A DNA stretch of 64,000 bases from DASZIT01 sp963819695 (GTDB lineage: Bacteria > Actinomycetota > Acidimicrobiia > Acidimicrobiales > RAAP-2), in the NCBI GenBank assembly GCA_963819695.1, contig CAWFXD010000002.1, forward strand, positions 124,001 through 188,000, read 5' to 3'. Below the pieces are notes generated by a model. The model saw only the letters and a list, made by a program, of their open reading frames with translations. It did not search any database and was not told the origin of the DNA. Shown piece by piece: positions 1-7,844 of the stretch; positions within the stretch are counted from its first letter, which is position 1, and each line of letters opens with the position of its first letter. The position numbers and the translations under genes are program-made.

Positions 1-215
1 GCCAAGTGTCGGGCCGGACCTGGGAAGTGGACCAGCGGGTGCAGATCCAGGTTGGGATCTTCGACCCGGTGCTGCTCGAGGAAGATCAGAACATCGCCAC
101 CGCGCCAGCACCCGGCGAACTCGTCTACGAGGTGATCCTGGTCGGCTATCCCACCCATCCCGCCGACGATTCCCCGCAGACCACTCCGGCGGGCGATCGC
201 ACCGAACCTCACTGA
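1..215 (+). CDS. 3' end of a gene cut by the window edge, unknown
   Basis: An open frame runs in from the left edge and stops at 213-215. About 70 residues are visible, with no stop before the edge, so this is the C-terminal tail of a longer protein. The tail is acidic and ends in a Pro/Thr/Asp-rich stretch typical of a disordered C-terminus. The segment with GIFDPVLLEED followed by a short strand-like VYEVILVGYP is not enough to name a family. A GTG at 6 could in principle be a start, but nothing like a ribosome binding site can be seen because the sequence begins there. I do not recognise the gene. Confidence 0.45.
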   Translation, partial: QVSGRTWEVDQRVQIQVGIFDPVLLEEDQNIATAPAPGELVYEVILVGYPTHPADDSPQTTPAGDRTEPH

Positions 216-302
216 CAGTCTCCGTTGCCGACGTGGAGTGACCGCCGCGGCTCAAATCGGCGTTTTGTTCGTAGACGACAACACCCTGAAGCTGTTCGGT
301 CT

Positions 303-362
303 CGGCCCGTCCGGCCACTCCGGCCACTCCGGCCACTCCGGCCACTCCGGCCTCCGGCCACT
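303..362. repeat. 9-bp tandem repeat between genes
   Basis: Four perfect head-to-tail copies of CCGGCCACT occupy 311-346. A truncated copy follows, then a fifth copy at 354-362, with a degenerate copy in front. It lies downstream of the left-edge gene and just beyond the stop of the SRPBCC gene (384), so it sits between two convergent genes. On either strand it would read as a Ser-Gly-Arg or Pro-Leu-Arg type repeat, but no convincing gene uses it. Copy number is likely to vary by slippage. Confidence 0.8.
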
Positions 363-383
363 CCGGCTATGACCCTGGCTACC

Positions 384-989
384 TCATCGTCGGCCGTGGG
401 GTTGATCGACGACATCAGCTCCACGGTCGGCGAGGCCGGCGTCCCGTTCGGCCAACCCCTTCAGATTCAGCAGCTGCTTTCGCATCATGACCAGATCGCC
501 GGCAGGCAGGACGGCCCGCATCACCGTGCCATGCACCCCCCGGGGCCAGGCGACCGCCAGCTTCACCACCAGACGGCAGGAGTCGGCATCGTCATCGGCA
601 TCGGCGGATACGGGTATCGCGGCGTAGGTCATCGCCACCCGACCGAACAGCCAGGAGTTGGCATCGAAGGTGATCGAACGTCCGCCCTCGAAGGAGGCCA
701 GGCGGAACATGGTCGCCACCCGCTGCCCGACCTCGAGATCGTCGAGCCCGAGAGTCAGCTGGCGTGGGCTTCGCCGCCCGAGGTTGTCGATCCAGTCGTA
801 GCTGTAGGGGGCGGCGCGGAGCTGGCACAGCCAACGGAACACCAGGTCGGCCGGGGCGGCGACATCCACCGCCCGGAAGAGGACCCGATCCGGGCTTTCG
901 ATGAGGGCGTCGCACGGATAGGCGGCGGCGCGCTCTTCAGCCGTCGAACCCCACCCGTCGATGTCGATCGGCCATTTGATCGCGTTCAC
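384..989 (-). CDS. SRPBCC (START-like) domain protein
   Basis: About 201 residues if the GTG at 989 is used. The stretch RVLFRAVDVAAPADLVFRWL is the usual first strand and helix of the SRPBCC/polyketide-cyclase fold, followed by a mid-protein DLEVGQRV and a long C-terminal helix. The family binds hydrophobic ligands in a deep cavity; no ligand can be named here. The frame is open further upstream (to 1190), but that part overlaps the MOSC gene antisense-free on the same strand and has no family signal, so I take the start after the MOSC stop. It follows the MOSC gene by about 40 bases and is probably co-transcribed with it. Confidence 0.7.
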   Translation of the reverse strand: MNAIKWPIDIDGWGSTAEERAAAYPCDALIESPDRVLFRAVDVAAPADLVFRWLCQLRAAPYSYDWIDNLGRRSPRQLTLGLDDLEVGQRVATMFRLASFEGGRSITFDANSWLFGRVAMTYAAIPVSADADDDADSCRLVVKLAVAWPRGVHGTVMRAVLPAGDLVMMRKQLLNLKGLAERDAGLADRGADVVDQPHGRR

Positions 990-1029
990 GGTAACCGTCC
1001 GGCCCTGAACGACAGGTGAGCCGGCCGGA

Positions 1030-1923
1030 TCATCCGTCCAGGACGACCACCTCGTCGCCCTCGGAGACGGTGCCGGCCCGAACGACTTGTGCGTAGATGC
1101 CGATGCAGGGATAGGAGCCCATCGACGGCACGTCGAGTCGATTGACGCGGTTGAGGGTCTGCAGCACCTCGCGGGCCGGCGCCAGTTCACCCTGGGGGAG
1201 GGTCACCATGACGCAGCGCATTGTCGCCATGATCCCCCGGGCCTCGAGCGACCCGCCGATCCGGAGACCCGACTGCGACCACTGGTTGTCCGGATACTCG
1301 GCGGTGGGGGCCTCGGTCTCGATCAGTAGATTCGGCCGGAACCTCCGGACGTCGACGCTGGCGCCTCCGAGGGCCGCGGACAGCGAGCGCATCGAAGCCG
1401 TGGCCAGGATGTGCAGCGACGCGAAATCGAAGAGGGTCCCGTTCGGTGCGCCGAGGGCGCCAGGCACCGACAGGACCGGAAGTCCGTCCTCGTCCTCCGC
1501 GGTGACCGGGGCGTACATGGACTCCGGCGCGCCCATGTCCGGCACCCATACTTCCTCGAAGGCCGCCTGGTCGGGCGCCACCGACACGATCCACACCTCT
1601 CGTCCGACCCATTCCCCGATCGTCTTCGAGGCCTGGGCGTCATCGGCGCCCCGGATGACGGTCGACTCGCCGCCGAAGTCGACCTCGACCACCGGCGAGC
1701 TCCCGCCGGACGGATCGGCATCGATGACCCGGGCGGACATCTGCAGCAGGGCCCCCCAGGGCCTCGGCCGCTTGGCGCTGGCGAGCTTGCCCGTCGCCGC
1801 GTCCACCAAGGCGTAGGCACGGTCGAAGGCCAGCCCGCGCTCGTCGATGTCAGCGGAGCCGACACGCTCGCCCTGCATCGACTTGACCGGGTATCGCCAG
1901 ATCTCGGCGACGGATGCCACCAC
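1030..1923 (-). CDS. MOSC domain-containing protein
   Basis: The 297-residue protein opens with the MOSC N-terminal beta-barrel signature (WRYPVKSM.GE, residues 9-19). It continues with the FDRAYALVD motif and carries a C-terminal MOSC domain including RFRPNLLIET near residue 190 and a final SEGDEVVVLDG strand. MOSC proteins bind molybdenum cofactor or act in sulfur transfer; the eukaryotic mARC reductases belong here. A conserved cysteine is seen in RCVMV near residue 245, consistent with cofactor binding. Length is normal. The start is GTG at 1923, six bases after a TAGGGT box, suggesting a leaderless transcript. The SRPBCC gene lies directly downstream. The substrate is unknown. Confidence 0.85.
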   Translation of the reverse strand: MVASVAEIWRYPVKSMQGERVGSADIDERGLAFDRAYALVDAATGKLASAKRPRPWGALLQMSARVIDADPSGGSSPVVEVDFGGESTVIRGADDAQASKTIGEWVGREVWIVSVAPDQAAFEEVWVPDMGAPESMYAPVTAEDEDGLPVLSVPGALGAPNGTLFDFASLHILATASMRSLSAALGGASVDVRRFRPNLLIETEAPTAEYPDNQWSQSGLRIGGSLEARGIMATMRCVMVTLPQGELAPAREVLQTLNRVNRLDVPSMGSYPCIGIYAQVVRAGTVSEGDEVVVLDG

Positions 1924-1929
1924 GTCGGT

Positions 1930-1935
1930 ACCCTA
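1930..1935 (-). promoter_or_regulatory. -10 box for the MOSC gene
   Basis: TAGGGT on the minus strand ends six bases before the GTG at 1923, so transcription would begin at or next to the start codon. No clear -35 hexamer is seen. Confidence 0.4.
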
Positions 1936-2105
1936 CCTGGAGCCAAGAGACCGGGCTGCCCGACGAGCGGAGCCATCGATGTCGAGCCGGGTTGACACCT
2001 GGACCTTCCCCCACCGCATTTCGGGGCCCAATACCGGGCCATCCCCGACGCCCGAAACCCGCCCGGTTCCGGGGCCCCAGTTTTCCTCGCCGAGGCCGAT
2101 GGTCC

Positions 2106-2111
2106 TACGAT
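2106..2111 (+). promoter_or_regulatory. -10 box, possible leaderless rex promoter
   Basis: TACGAT lies eight bases before a GTG (2120) in the rex frame. The spacing matches the other leaderless-looking genes of this window and is the reason to prefer GTG 2120 over ATG 2099. No Rex operator of the TGTGAAC..GTTCACA type is visible upstream. Confidence 0.35.
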
Positions 2112-2119
2112 CCGTTGCA

Positions 2120-2872
2120 GTGCCGACATCACCCGAACCCAGCATCCCGGCGACCACCGCCGGCCCGCCGACGACCCACGACCCCCACCGTCGGATCCCC
2201 GAGGCGACGGTCGGTCGCCTGCCCGTCTATCAACGCATTCTCGAGGAGCTGCTCCGGTCGGGAACCACCACCGTGTCCTCGGATCTGCTGGGTTCGTTGG
2301 CCAGAGTGAACGCGGCCAAGGTGCGGAAGGACCTCTCGTTGCTGGGCTCGTTCGGTACCCGGGGGGCGGGCTACGACACCGCCTTCCTGGTCGAGCAGAT
2401 CGACCGCGCGCTCGGCCTCAACCATGTCTGGCCGATGGTCATCGTCGGCATCGGCAACCTGGGGCGGGCCCTGGCCCACTCGCAGGGATTCATCGCCCGC
2501 GGGTTCGCGGTGAAGGCCCTCCTCGATGTCGATCCCGACGTCATCGGGGGGTCGGTCGACGACGTGGTCATCTCCCACCTCGACGCCCTCCCGGCCATCG
2601 TCGCCGAACAACCTCTGGCCATCGGGGTGATCGCCACCCCGGCGCCAGCCGCTCAGGGGGTGGCCGACCTGCTGGTGGAGTCGGGGGTCCGTTCGATCCT
2701 CAACTTCGCCCCCAAGGTCCTCACCCTGGCCCCGGACATCCTGCTCCGGTATGTCGATCTCAGCATCGAGCTGCAGATCATGAGCTTCTACGAGTCACGA
2801 CGGTCCCTAGTCGGCAGTGAGGGGATGCCGGTCATCCGGTCGATCGGCATGACCAGCGCCCACGTAGACTGA
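2120..2872 (+). CDS. rex: Redox-sensing transcriptional repressor Rex
   Basis: About 250 residues from GTG 2120 (257 from ATG 2099). The N-terminal winged helix contains the family recognition segment VNAAKVRKDLSLLGSFG, which binds the Rex operator. The C-terminal Rossmann domain begins VIVGIGNLGRAL, the GxGxxG motif that binds NADH or NAD+. The tail LQIMSFYESRRS is the domain-swapped helix that closes the dimer. Rex represses respiratory and related genes at low NADH/NAD+ and releases DNA when NADH rises. It stands at the head of the tetrapyrrole genes as in Streptomyces, where rex and hemACD form one operon, so redox control of heme synthesis is likely. Confidence 0.95.
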   Translation: MPTSPEPSIPATTAGPPTTHDPHRRIPEATVGRLPVYQRILEELLRSGTTTVSSDLLGSLARVNAAKVRKDLSLLGSFGTRGAGYDTAFLVEQIDRALGLNHVWPMVIVGIGNLGRALAHSQGFIARGFAVKALLDVDPDVIGGSVDDVVISHLDALPAIVAEQPLAIGVIATPAPAAQGVADLLVESGVRSILNFAPKVLTLAPDILLRYVDLSIELQIMSFYESRRSLVGSEGMPVIRSIGMTSAHVD

Positions 2873-2910
2873 GGCGCACACCGTCGCTGCCCCGACTGGC
2901 GATGTGGCTA

Positions 2911-2936
2911 CCGGACCGGCATGCTTGATGGTCCGG
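2911..2936. terminator. GC hairpin between rex and hemA
   Basis: CCGGACC at 2911-2917 pairs perfectly with GGTCCGG at 2930-2936 around a 12-base loop. No T-tract follows, so this could be a weak terminator, an attenuator in front of hemA, or chance in GC-rich DNA. Confidence 0.35.
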
Positions 2937-3014
2937 CTTGCCGGATCGAGTGAGGCAGACCGAGCAGTGTGTCAATGACCGAACCAGCGACCGAACGACC
3001 GAAGCGGTGACCAT

Positions 3015-4298
3015 TTGTCAGTGATCGTGGTAGGCATCGAGCAACGAGAGGCCCCGCTGCATCTGCTCGAGCAGGTGGCGGTCACCGAGTCCGCGCTGCC
3101 CAAGGCCCTGGCCACCTTGCGGGACCGTTCGAACCTGTCGGAAGCCGTGATCCTCTCCACCTGCTTGCGGACCGAGGTCTACGCGGTGGTCGAGCGGTTC
3201 CACGACGGGGTCGACGAGCTCCGGGAGTTCCTGGCTGTCATGGGTGACACCACCGTCGAGGCCCTGAGCGACTACTTGACCATCCGGTTCGACGACGATG
3301 TCGCCGAGCACGTGTTCACGGTGGCCTCCGGGCTCGACTCGGCCGTGCTGGGGGAATCCGAGGTGCTCGGCCAGGTACGCCGGGCCTGGGAGAAGGCCCA
3401 GCGCGAACGGGCCTCGGGACCGGTGCTGGGGGCCCTGTTCCGGCATGCAGTGGAGACCGGCAAGCGGGTGCGGTCGGAGACCGCCATCGCCCGCGGCATC
3501 ACCTCGCTCTCCCATGGGGCGGTGGCGCTGGCCGCCAAGCACGCCCCCGGGGGGCTGACCGGTTCCCGGGTGCTGGTGGTCGGGGCCGGGGAGATGGGCG
3601 ACGGCGTGGTCCAGGCGCTCGCCGCCCACCGGCCGGCGTCGGTGGTGGTGGCCAACCGCACGGCCAAGCGGGCCGAAACGGTCATCGCCGGGCTTCCCGA
3701 TGGACTCGCGGCCGGGGCCCGGGCCGTCCCGCTCACCGACCTGGAGCGGGAGCTCGATGCTGCCGACGTGGTGTTCACCTCGGTGAGCACGGTCCGCCCC
3801 ATCGTGGAGCGGTCGCGGCTGGAGGCGGCCGCCGCCCGCCGGACGGCCGACACGCCCTTGCTGGTGGTGGACCTCGGGGTGCCCCGCAACGTGGAGCCGT
3901 CGTCATGGGATCTGGATGGGGTGACCCTGCTGGACATGGACGCGCTGCGGGAGGCGGTGGAGGGGGCGCTCTCCGGCCGCCAGGGTGAGGTCAGTCACGC
4001 CAAGGAGATCGTGGGCGATGAGGTGGAGCGCTACCGGGCGGCGTCCCGGGCCCGGGGGGCGGCGCCGGTGGTCTCGGCCCTGCGGGCCCAGGTGGAAGAG
4101 GTGCGCCAGGCCGAGTTCGATCGGCAGCGGGCCAAGCGATCCGACCTCACCGACGACCAGTGGGACCAGGTGGACACCGTGACCCGGGCCATGGTGGCCA
4201 AGTTGCTGCACCAGCCCACCGTGACGTTGAAGGACGCCGTCGGTACTCCCCGTGGGGAGCGCCTGATCGAGTCGCTTCGAACCTTGTTCGACCTCTAG
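3015..4298 (+). CDS. hemA: Glutamyl-tRNA reductase
   Basis: HemA reduces glutamyl-tRNA(Glu) with NADPH to glutamate-1-semialdehyde, the first committed step of C5-pathway heme synthesis. The 427-residue protein has the catalytic domain with nucleophile Cys50 in STCLRTEVY; the Asn that usually follows Cys is Leu here. It also has the VLGESEVLGQVR segment, the NADPH domain beginning VLVVGAGEMG and the C-terminal dimerisation helices. The TTG start at 3015 gives MSVIVVGI, matching the family N-terminus; the GTG two codons later is an alternative. hemC starts four bases after the stop. HemL, which uses the product, is encoded at the end of the same cluster. Confidence 0.95.
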   Translation: MSVIVVGIEQREAPLHLLEQVAVTESALPKALATLRDRSNLSEAVILSTCLRTEVYAVVERFHDGVDELREFLAVMGDTTVEALSDYLTIRFDDDVAEHVFTVASGLDSAVLGESEVLGQVRRAWEKAQRERASGPVLGALFRHAVETGKRVRSETAIARGITSLSHGAVALAAKHAPGGLTGSRVLVVGAGEMGDGVVQALAAHRPASVVVANRTAKRAETVIAGLPDGLAAGARAVPLTDLERELDAADVVFTSVSTVRPIVERSRLEAAAARRTADTPLLVVDLGVPRNVEPSSWDLDGVTLLDMDALREAVEGALSGRQGEVSHAKEIVGDEVERYRAASRARGAAPVVSALRAQVEEVRQAEFDRQRAKRSDLTDDQWDQVDTVTRAMVAKLLHQPTVTLKDAVGTPRGERLIESLRTLFDL

Positions 4299-4302
4299 GC
4301 CG

Positions 4303-5269
4303 GTGACCGAACCTACCGTCGTGCGACTGGCCACTCGAGGGTCACCGCTGGCGCGATGGCAGGCTCGCCGGGTGGCCTTCCTGCTCGAGGCCTCGGGGGT
4401 GTCGACATCGTTGGTCACCGTGGAGACCGAAGGCGATCGCCGGACCGACGTCCCCCTCCATTCCATCGGTGGGCAGGGCGTCTTCGTCAAGGAGGTGCAG
4501 GCGGCGGTCATGCGGGGCGAGGCCGACGCCGCGGTCCACTCGGCCAAGGACCTGCCGGCGGCCACCGAGTTGCAGGCGCCGGGTCTGATGCTGGCCGCCT
4601 TCCCGGAGCGGGCCGACCCCCGCGACCTGCTGGTCGGCGCCACCCTCGACACCCTGGGCTCGGGAGCCCGGGTGGCCACCGGTTCGGCCCGGCGGCGGGT
4701 GCAGCTGGCCAACCTCCGGCCCGACCTCTTGTTCAGCGACCTGCGGGGAAATCTGGCCACCCGCCTCTCGGTGGCCCTCGATGGCACCGGCGACGTGAGC
4801 GCGGTGGTGGTGGCCGCCGCCGGCGTCGACCGCCTCGAATGGACCGCCCCGGACGGGATGGAGACCGAGGTCCTCGACCCGATGGTGATGCTCCCCCAGG
4901 TCGGCCAAGGCGCCCTGGCCGTCGAGTGCCGGGAGGACGACCTCCGGATCCGTTCGGCCCTGGCGCTCATCGACGACGCGTCGGTTCGCCGGGTGGTGAC
5001 CGCCGAGCGGGCGTACCTGGCCGAGCTCGGCGGGTCGTGCACCCTCCCGGTCGGGGCCTACGGGACCCTGACGGACGGGGACGGGGACGGGGACGGCGGA
5101 GCATGGGGGGGCCATCACCCTCTCGGGGATGATGGCCACCGAGGACGGCCGCATGGTGCTGCGCCACACCGCCTCCGGCGATGACCCCGAGAAGCTGGGC
5201 CGGGCGTTGGCCCGGTACCTGATCGACGAAGCCGGCGGCAGCTCGTTGGGGACCGTCGGCGAACAGTGA
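4303..5269 (+). CDS. hemC: Porphobilinogen deaminase, frameshifted near its 3' end
   Basis: Hydroxymethylbilane synthase joins four porphobilinogens. The N-terminal domains are intact: LATRGSPLA, the SAKDLPA segment, RRRVQLANLRPD, and GGSCTLPVGAYG with the dipyrromethane-binding Cys. After a DGDGDGDGG low-complexity stretch the frame breaks in a run of seven G (5105-5111). Read with six G, the conserved C-terminal domain continues (ITLSGMMATEDGR onward) to TGA 5267-5269, overlapping the GTG of cobA. Without repair the frame ends at 5184 in a Gly/His/Arg-rich tail unlike HemC. The extra G is probably a sequence error, because the gene is single-copy and needed for heme. Confidence 0.9.
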
Positions 5270-5970
5270 CGGTGTATCTGGTCGGTGCCGGTCCGGGGGA
5301 CCCGGAGCTGCTCACCCGGCGCGGGGCCGCGCTTCTGGAGAAGGCCGACGTGGTGATTCACGACCGCCTGATCGCCGACGAGCTGCTGTCGTTGGCCCCG
5401 CCGGGTGCCGAAGTGATCGATGTCGGCAAGACGCCGGGCCAGCCCCGGCGCCAGCCCGAGATCAACGCTCTGTTGGTGGAGCACGGCAGGACCGGGCGGG
5501 AAGTGGTGCGGCTGAAGGGCGGTGACCCGTTCGTGTTCGGGCGGGGCGGCGAGGAAGTCGAAGCCCTGCAGCACGCCGGCATCGACTACGAGGTGGTCCC
5601 CGGGGTGTCGTCCGCCTTCGCCGTCCCGGCCGCGGCCGGGATCCCGGTCACCCACCGCGGACTGTCCTCGTCGGTGACGGTGGTCACCGGCCATACCGGT
5701 GACCCGACGGCCACCGGAGGGGTCGACTGGGATGCCCTGGGCCGGGCCGGCGGCACCCTGGTGGTGCTGATGGGCATGGCCGCCCGGTCGGCCATCGCCG
5801 CCGAGCTGATGGCCAGCGGTCGTTCCGCCACCACTCCGGTGGCGGTGGTGCACTGGGGGACCACCGACCGGCAACAGGTGGTGCGGACCACCCTCGATGC
5901 ATTGGCCGAGGTCGACCTGCCGGCCCCTTCGATCATCGTGATCGGCCCGGTGGCCGCGCTCGGTGGGTGA
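5266..5970 (+). CDS. cobA: Uroporphyrinogen-III C-methyltransferase
   Basis: A 234-residue SUMT that transfers two methyl groups from SAM to uroporphyrinogen III, giving precorrin-2 for siroheme or cobalamin. Family motifs are all present: VGAGPGDPELLT at the N-terminus, RLKGGDPFVFGRGGEE in the middle, and VPGVSSAFAVPAAAGIPVTHRG-like sequence before the C-terminal domain. There is no fused HemD or CysG oxidase domain. The GTG start overlaps the repaired stop of hemC by four bases, which supports both the start and the hemC repair. hemD follows directly, so the branch enzyme sits between the two genes that make its substrate. Confidence 0.93.
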   Translation: MTVYLVGAGPGDPELLTRRGAALLEKADVVIHDRLIADELLSLAPPGAEVIDVGKTPGQPRRQPEINALLVEHGRTGREVVRLKGGDPFVFGRGGEEVEALQHAGIDYEVVPGVSSAFAVPAAAGIPVTHRGLSSSVTVVTGHTGDPTATGGVDWDALGRAGGTLVVLMGMAARSAIAAELMASGRSATTPVAVVHWGTTDRQQVVRTTLDALAEVDLPAPSIIVIGPVAALGG

Positions 5971-5989
5971 TGGGGGTGGAGGCGGCAAT

Positions 5990-5995
5990 GGAGGT
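5990..5995 (+). promoter_or_regulatory. Ribosome binding site that sets the hemD start
   Basis: GGAGGT lies six bases before GTG 6002. It favours this start over the upstream GTG at 5963, whose extra codons encode only a glycine run. Confidence 0.6.
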
Positions 5996-6001
5996 GGCGG
6001 G

Positions 6002-6796
6002 GTGACGCCGCCGCCGCTCCCGCTGGCGGGTCGGACGGTGGTGGCCACCCGGAGCCGGACCCAGACCTCTGCGCTGGTGGACCGATTGGCGGCAGTGGGG
6101 GCGTCCGTCGTCGAGTTGCCGGTCATCGCCATCGAGGACGCCGCCGACGGCGGAGCCGCGCTGGCGGAGTCGGCCGATCGATTGGTGGCGGGTGACTATG
6201 CATGGGTGGCCTTCACCTCGGCCAACGCGGTGTCCCGTTTCCTCCTCGCACTCGAAGGTCGAGCGGTTCCGGTCGGCGTGCAGTGGGCGGCAGTGGGGTC
6301 GGCCACCGCCCGGCGGCTGGCCGAGGGAGGATTCGAAGCCGCCCTGGTGCCGCCAGCGGCGGTGAGCGATGCACTGGCCGAGGCGTTCCCGTCGGCCGGC
6401 GGGCCCGGCCCGGCGTCGACGGTCCTGTTCCCGCGGGCCGAGACCGTCAGAGGTGCCCTGGTCGCCGGGCTCGAGGCCAAGGGCTGGAAGGTGGATGACG
6501 TCGTCGCCTACCGGACGGCCGTCGGCCAACCCGACCCCGAGGCCATTGCCGCCGCCCGGGAAGCCGATGCGGTGGCCTTCACCTCGTCGTCGACGGTCGA
6601 GCGAACCGTGGCGCTGCTCGGCGTCGACGGGGTGCCGCCGGTGGTCGTCTCCATCGGACCGGTCACCTCGGCCACCGCCCGAGCCGAAGGCCTCCAGGTG
6701 GCCGCCGAGGCGATCGACTCGAACATCGAGGGGCTGGTCGACGCGGTGGTCCGGGGGCTCCGCTCGGAATCCGGCTCGCCGTCCTCCCCGGCGTAG
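6002..6796 (+). CDS. hemD: Uroporphyrinogen-III synthase
   Basis: HemD closes hydroxymethylbilane to uroporphyrinogen III with inversion of ring D. The 264-residue protein shows the two-domain HemD pattern: a first domain beginning GRTVVATRSRTQTSALVDRL with the WVAFTSANAV segment, and a second with VLFPRAE, VDDVVAYRT and the FTSSSTVERTV segment. The family is poorly conserved, and these segments plus the position between cobA and hemB carry the call. A start at 5963 would overlap cobA and add a glycine-rich leader; the GGAGGT at 5990 argues for 6002. hemB starts about 30 bases after the stop. Confidence 0.9.
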   Translation: MTPPPLPLAGRTVVATRSRTQTSALVDRLAAVGASVVELPVIAIEDAADGGAALAESADRLVAGDYAWVAFTSANAVSRFLLALEGRAVPVGVQWAAVGSATARRLAEGGFEAALVPPAAVSDALAEAFPSAGGPGPASTVLFPRAETVRGALVAGLEAKGWKVDDVVAYRTAVGQPDPEAIAAAREADAVAFTSSSTVERTVALLGVDGVPPVVVSIGPVTSATARAEGLQVAAEAIDSNIEGLVDAVVRGLRSESGSPSSPA

Positions 6797-6813
6797 TCGG
6801 GTTCGGGCTGCCG

Positions 6814-6819
6814 TAGGCT
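6814..6819 (+). promoter_or_regulatory. -10 box, probable internal promoter for hemB
   Basis: TAGGCT ends eight bases before GTG 6828, and there is no Shine-Dalgarno sequence between them. It suggests a separate leaderless hemB-hemL transcript inside the heme cluster. Confidence 0.45.
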
Positions 6820-6827
6820 TGGTCTCC

Positions 6828-7844
6828 GTGGTGTCAGACCCTCCCACCCGCCAGTCGTTTCCGGCTACCCGCCTGCGGCGCCTCCGGCGTACGCCGGCGC
6901 TCCGACGGATGGTGGCCGAGACCCGGCTCTCGATCGACGACCTGGTCGCCCCGCTGTTCGTGGCTGACGGGCTCGAGGATCCCCGGCCGATCCCATCGTT
7001 GCCCGGGGTGGTGCAGCACACCCTCGAATCGCTGTCCAAGGAGGTCGCCCGGCTGGCCGATCTCGGGGTCCCGGGGTTGATTCTCTTCGGCCTGCCCCGG
7101 GCGGAGCAGAAGGATGCGGTGGGAAGCCAGGCCTTCGCCGCCGACGGCATCGTGCAGCGGGGGTTGTCGGTGGTTCGGGACCAGGTGGGGGACTCGATGG
7201 TGGTGATGGCCGATCTATGCCTCGACGAGTTCACCGACCACGGCCACTGCGGCATCCTCGACCCCCGGACCGGCGAGGTCGACAACGATGCCACCCTTCC
7301 CGTCTACGCCCAGGTGGCGGTGTCCCAGGCCACGGCCGGCGCCGATCTGGTCGCCCCCAGCGGCATGATGGACGGGCAGGTCGGTGCCATCCGTGCCGCC
7401 CTCGACGGGTCGGGGCACCCGGACACGGTGATCATGGCCTATGCCGCCAAGTACGCCTCCGCCCTCTACGGGCCGTTCCGGGATGCGGTGGAGGTGACCA
7501 TCGCCGACGGCGGCGACCGCCGGGGTTACCAGCAAGACGCCCACAACCGCCGGGAGGCACTCGCCGAAGTCGCGCTCGACATCGCCGAAGGGGCGGACCT
7601 GGTGATGGTCAAGCCGGCCTTGACCTACCTGGATGTCATCGCCGACGTCCGGGCCGCGGTGTCGGTGCCGGTGGCCGCCTACCACGTGAGCGGGGAGTAC
7701 GCCATGGTGTGTGCCGCCGCCGAGCGGGGTTGGATCGACGGCCCGTCGGTGGCCCTCGAACAGATCAGCGCGGTGAAGCGGGCGGGAGCCGACGTGATCC
7801 TCACCTACTTTGCCGGTCAGCTGGCCGAGGCCCTCGGTGGCTGA
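6828..7844 (+). CDS. hemB: Delta-aminolevulinic acid dehydratase (porphobilinogen synthase)
   Basis: HemB condenses two 5-aminolevulinates to porphobilinogen. About 338 residues from GTG 6828, or one less from the GTG next to it. Both active-site lysines are recognisable, in AAKYASALYGPFR and MVKPALTYLD. The metal site reads DLCLDEFTDHGHCG: two of the three zinc cysteines remain and the middle one is Asp, a variant I recall from other actinobacteria. An N-terminal RLRRLRRTPALRRMV matches the family arm. hemL overlaps its stop by eight bases, so translation is probably coupled. Confidence 0.95.
   Translation: MVSDPPTRQSFPATRLRRLRRTPALRRMVAETRLSIDDLVAPLFVADGLEDPRPIPSLPGVVQHTLESLSKEVARLADLGVPGLILFGLPRAEQKDAVGSQAFAADGIVQRGLSVVRDQVGDSMVVMADLCLDEFTDHGHCGILDPRTGEVDNDATLPVYAQVAVSQATAGADLVAPSGMMDGQVGAIRAALDGSGHPDTVIMAYAAKYASALYGPFRDAVEVTIADGGDRRGYQQDAHNRREALAEVALDIAEGADLVMVKPALTYLDVIADVRAAVSVPVAAYHVSGEYAMVCAAAERGWIDGPSVALEQISAVKRAGADVILTYFAGQLAEALGG

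Noticed and set aside
303..362. CRISPR-like array
   Set aside because: The units are 9 bases and contiguous, with no spacers.
1924..2119. Rex operator and TTGACA-based promoter upstream of rex
   Set aside because: TTGACA occurs at 1992-1997, but no -10 lies at a fitting distance and no TGTGAAC..GTTCACA palindrome is present.
4342..6132. A 596-residue minus-strand frame across hemC and cobA
   Set aside because: It is antisense to well-recognised genes and has the usual shadow composition.
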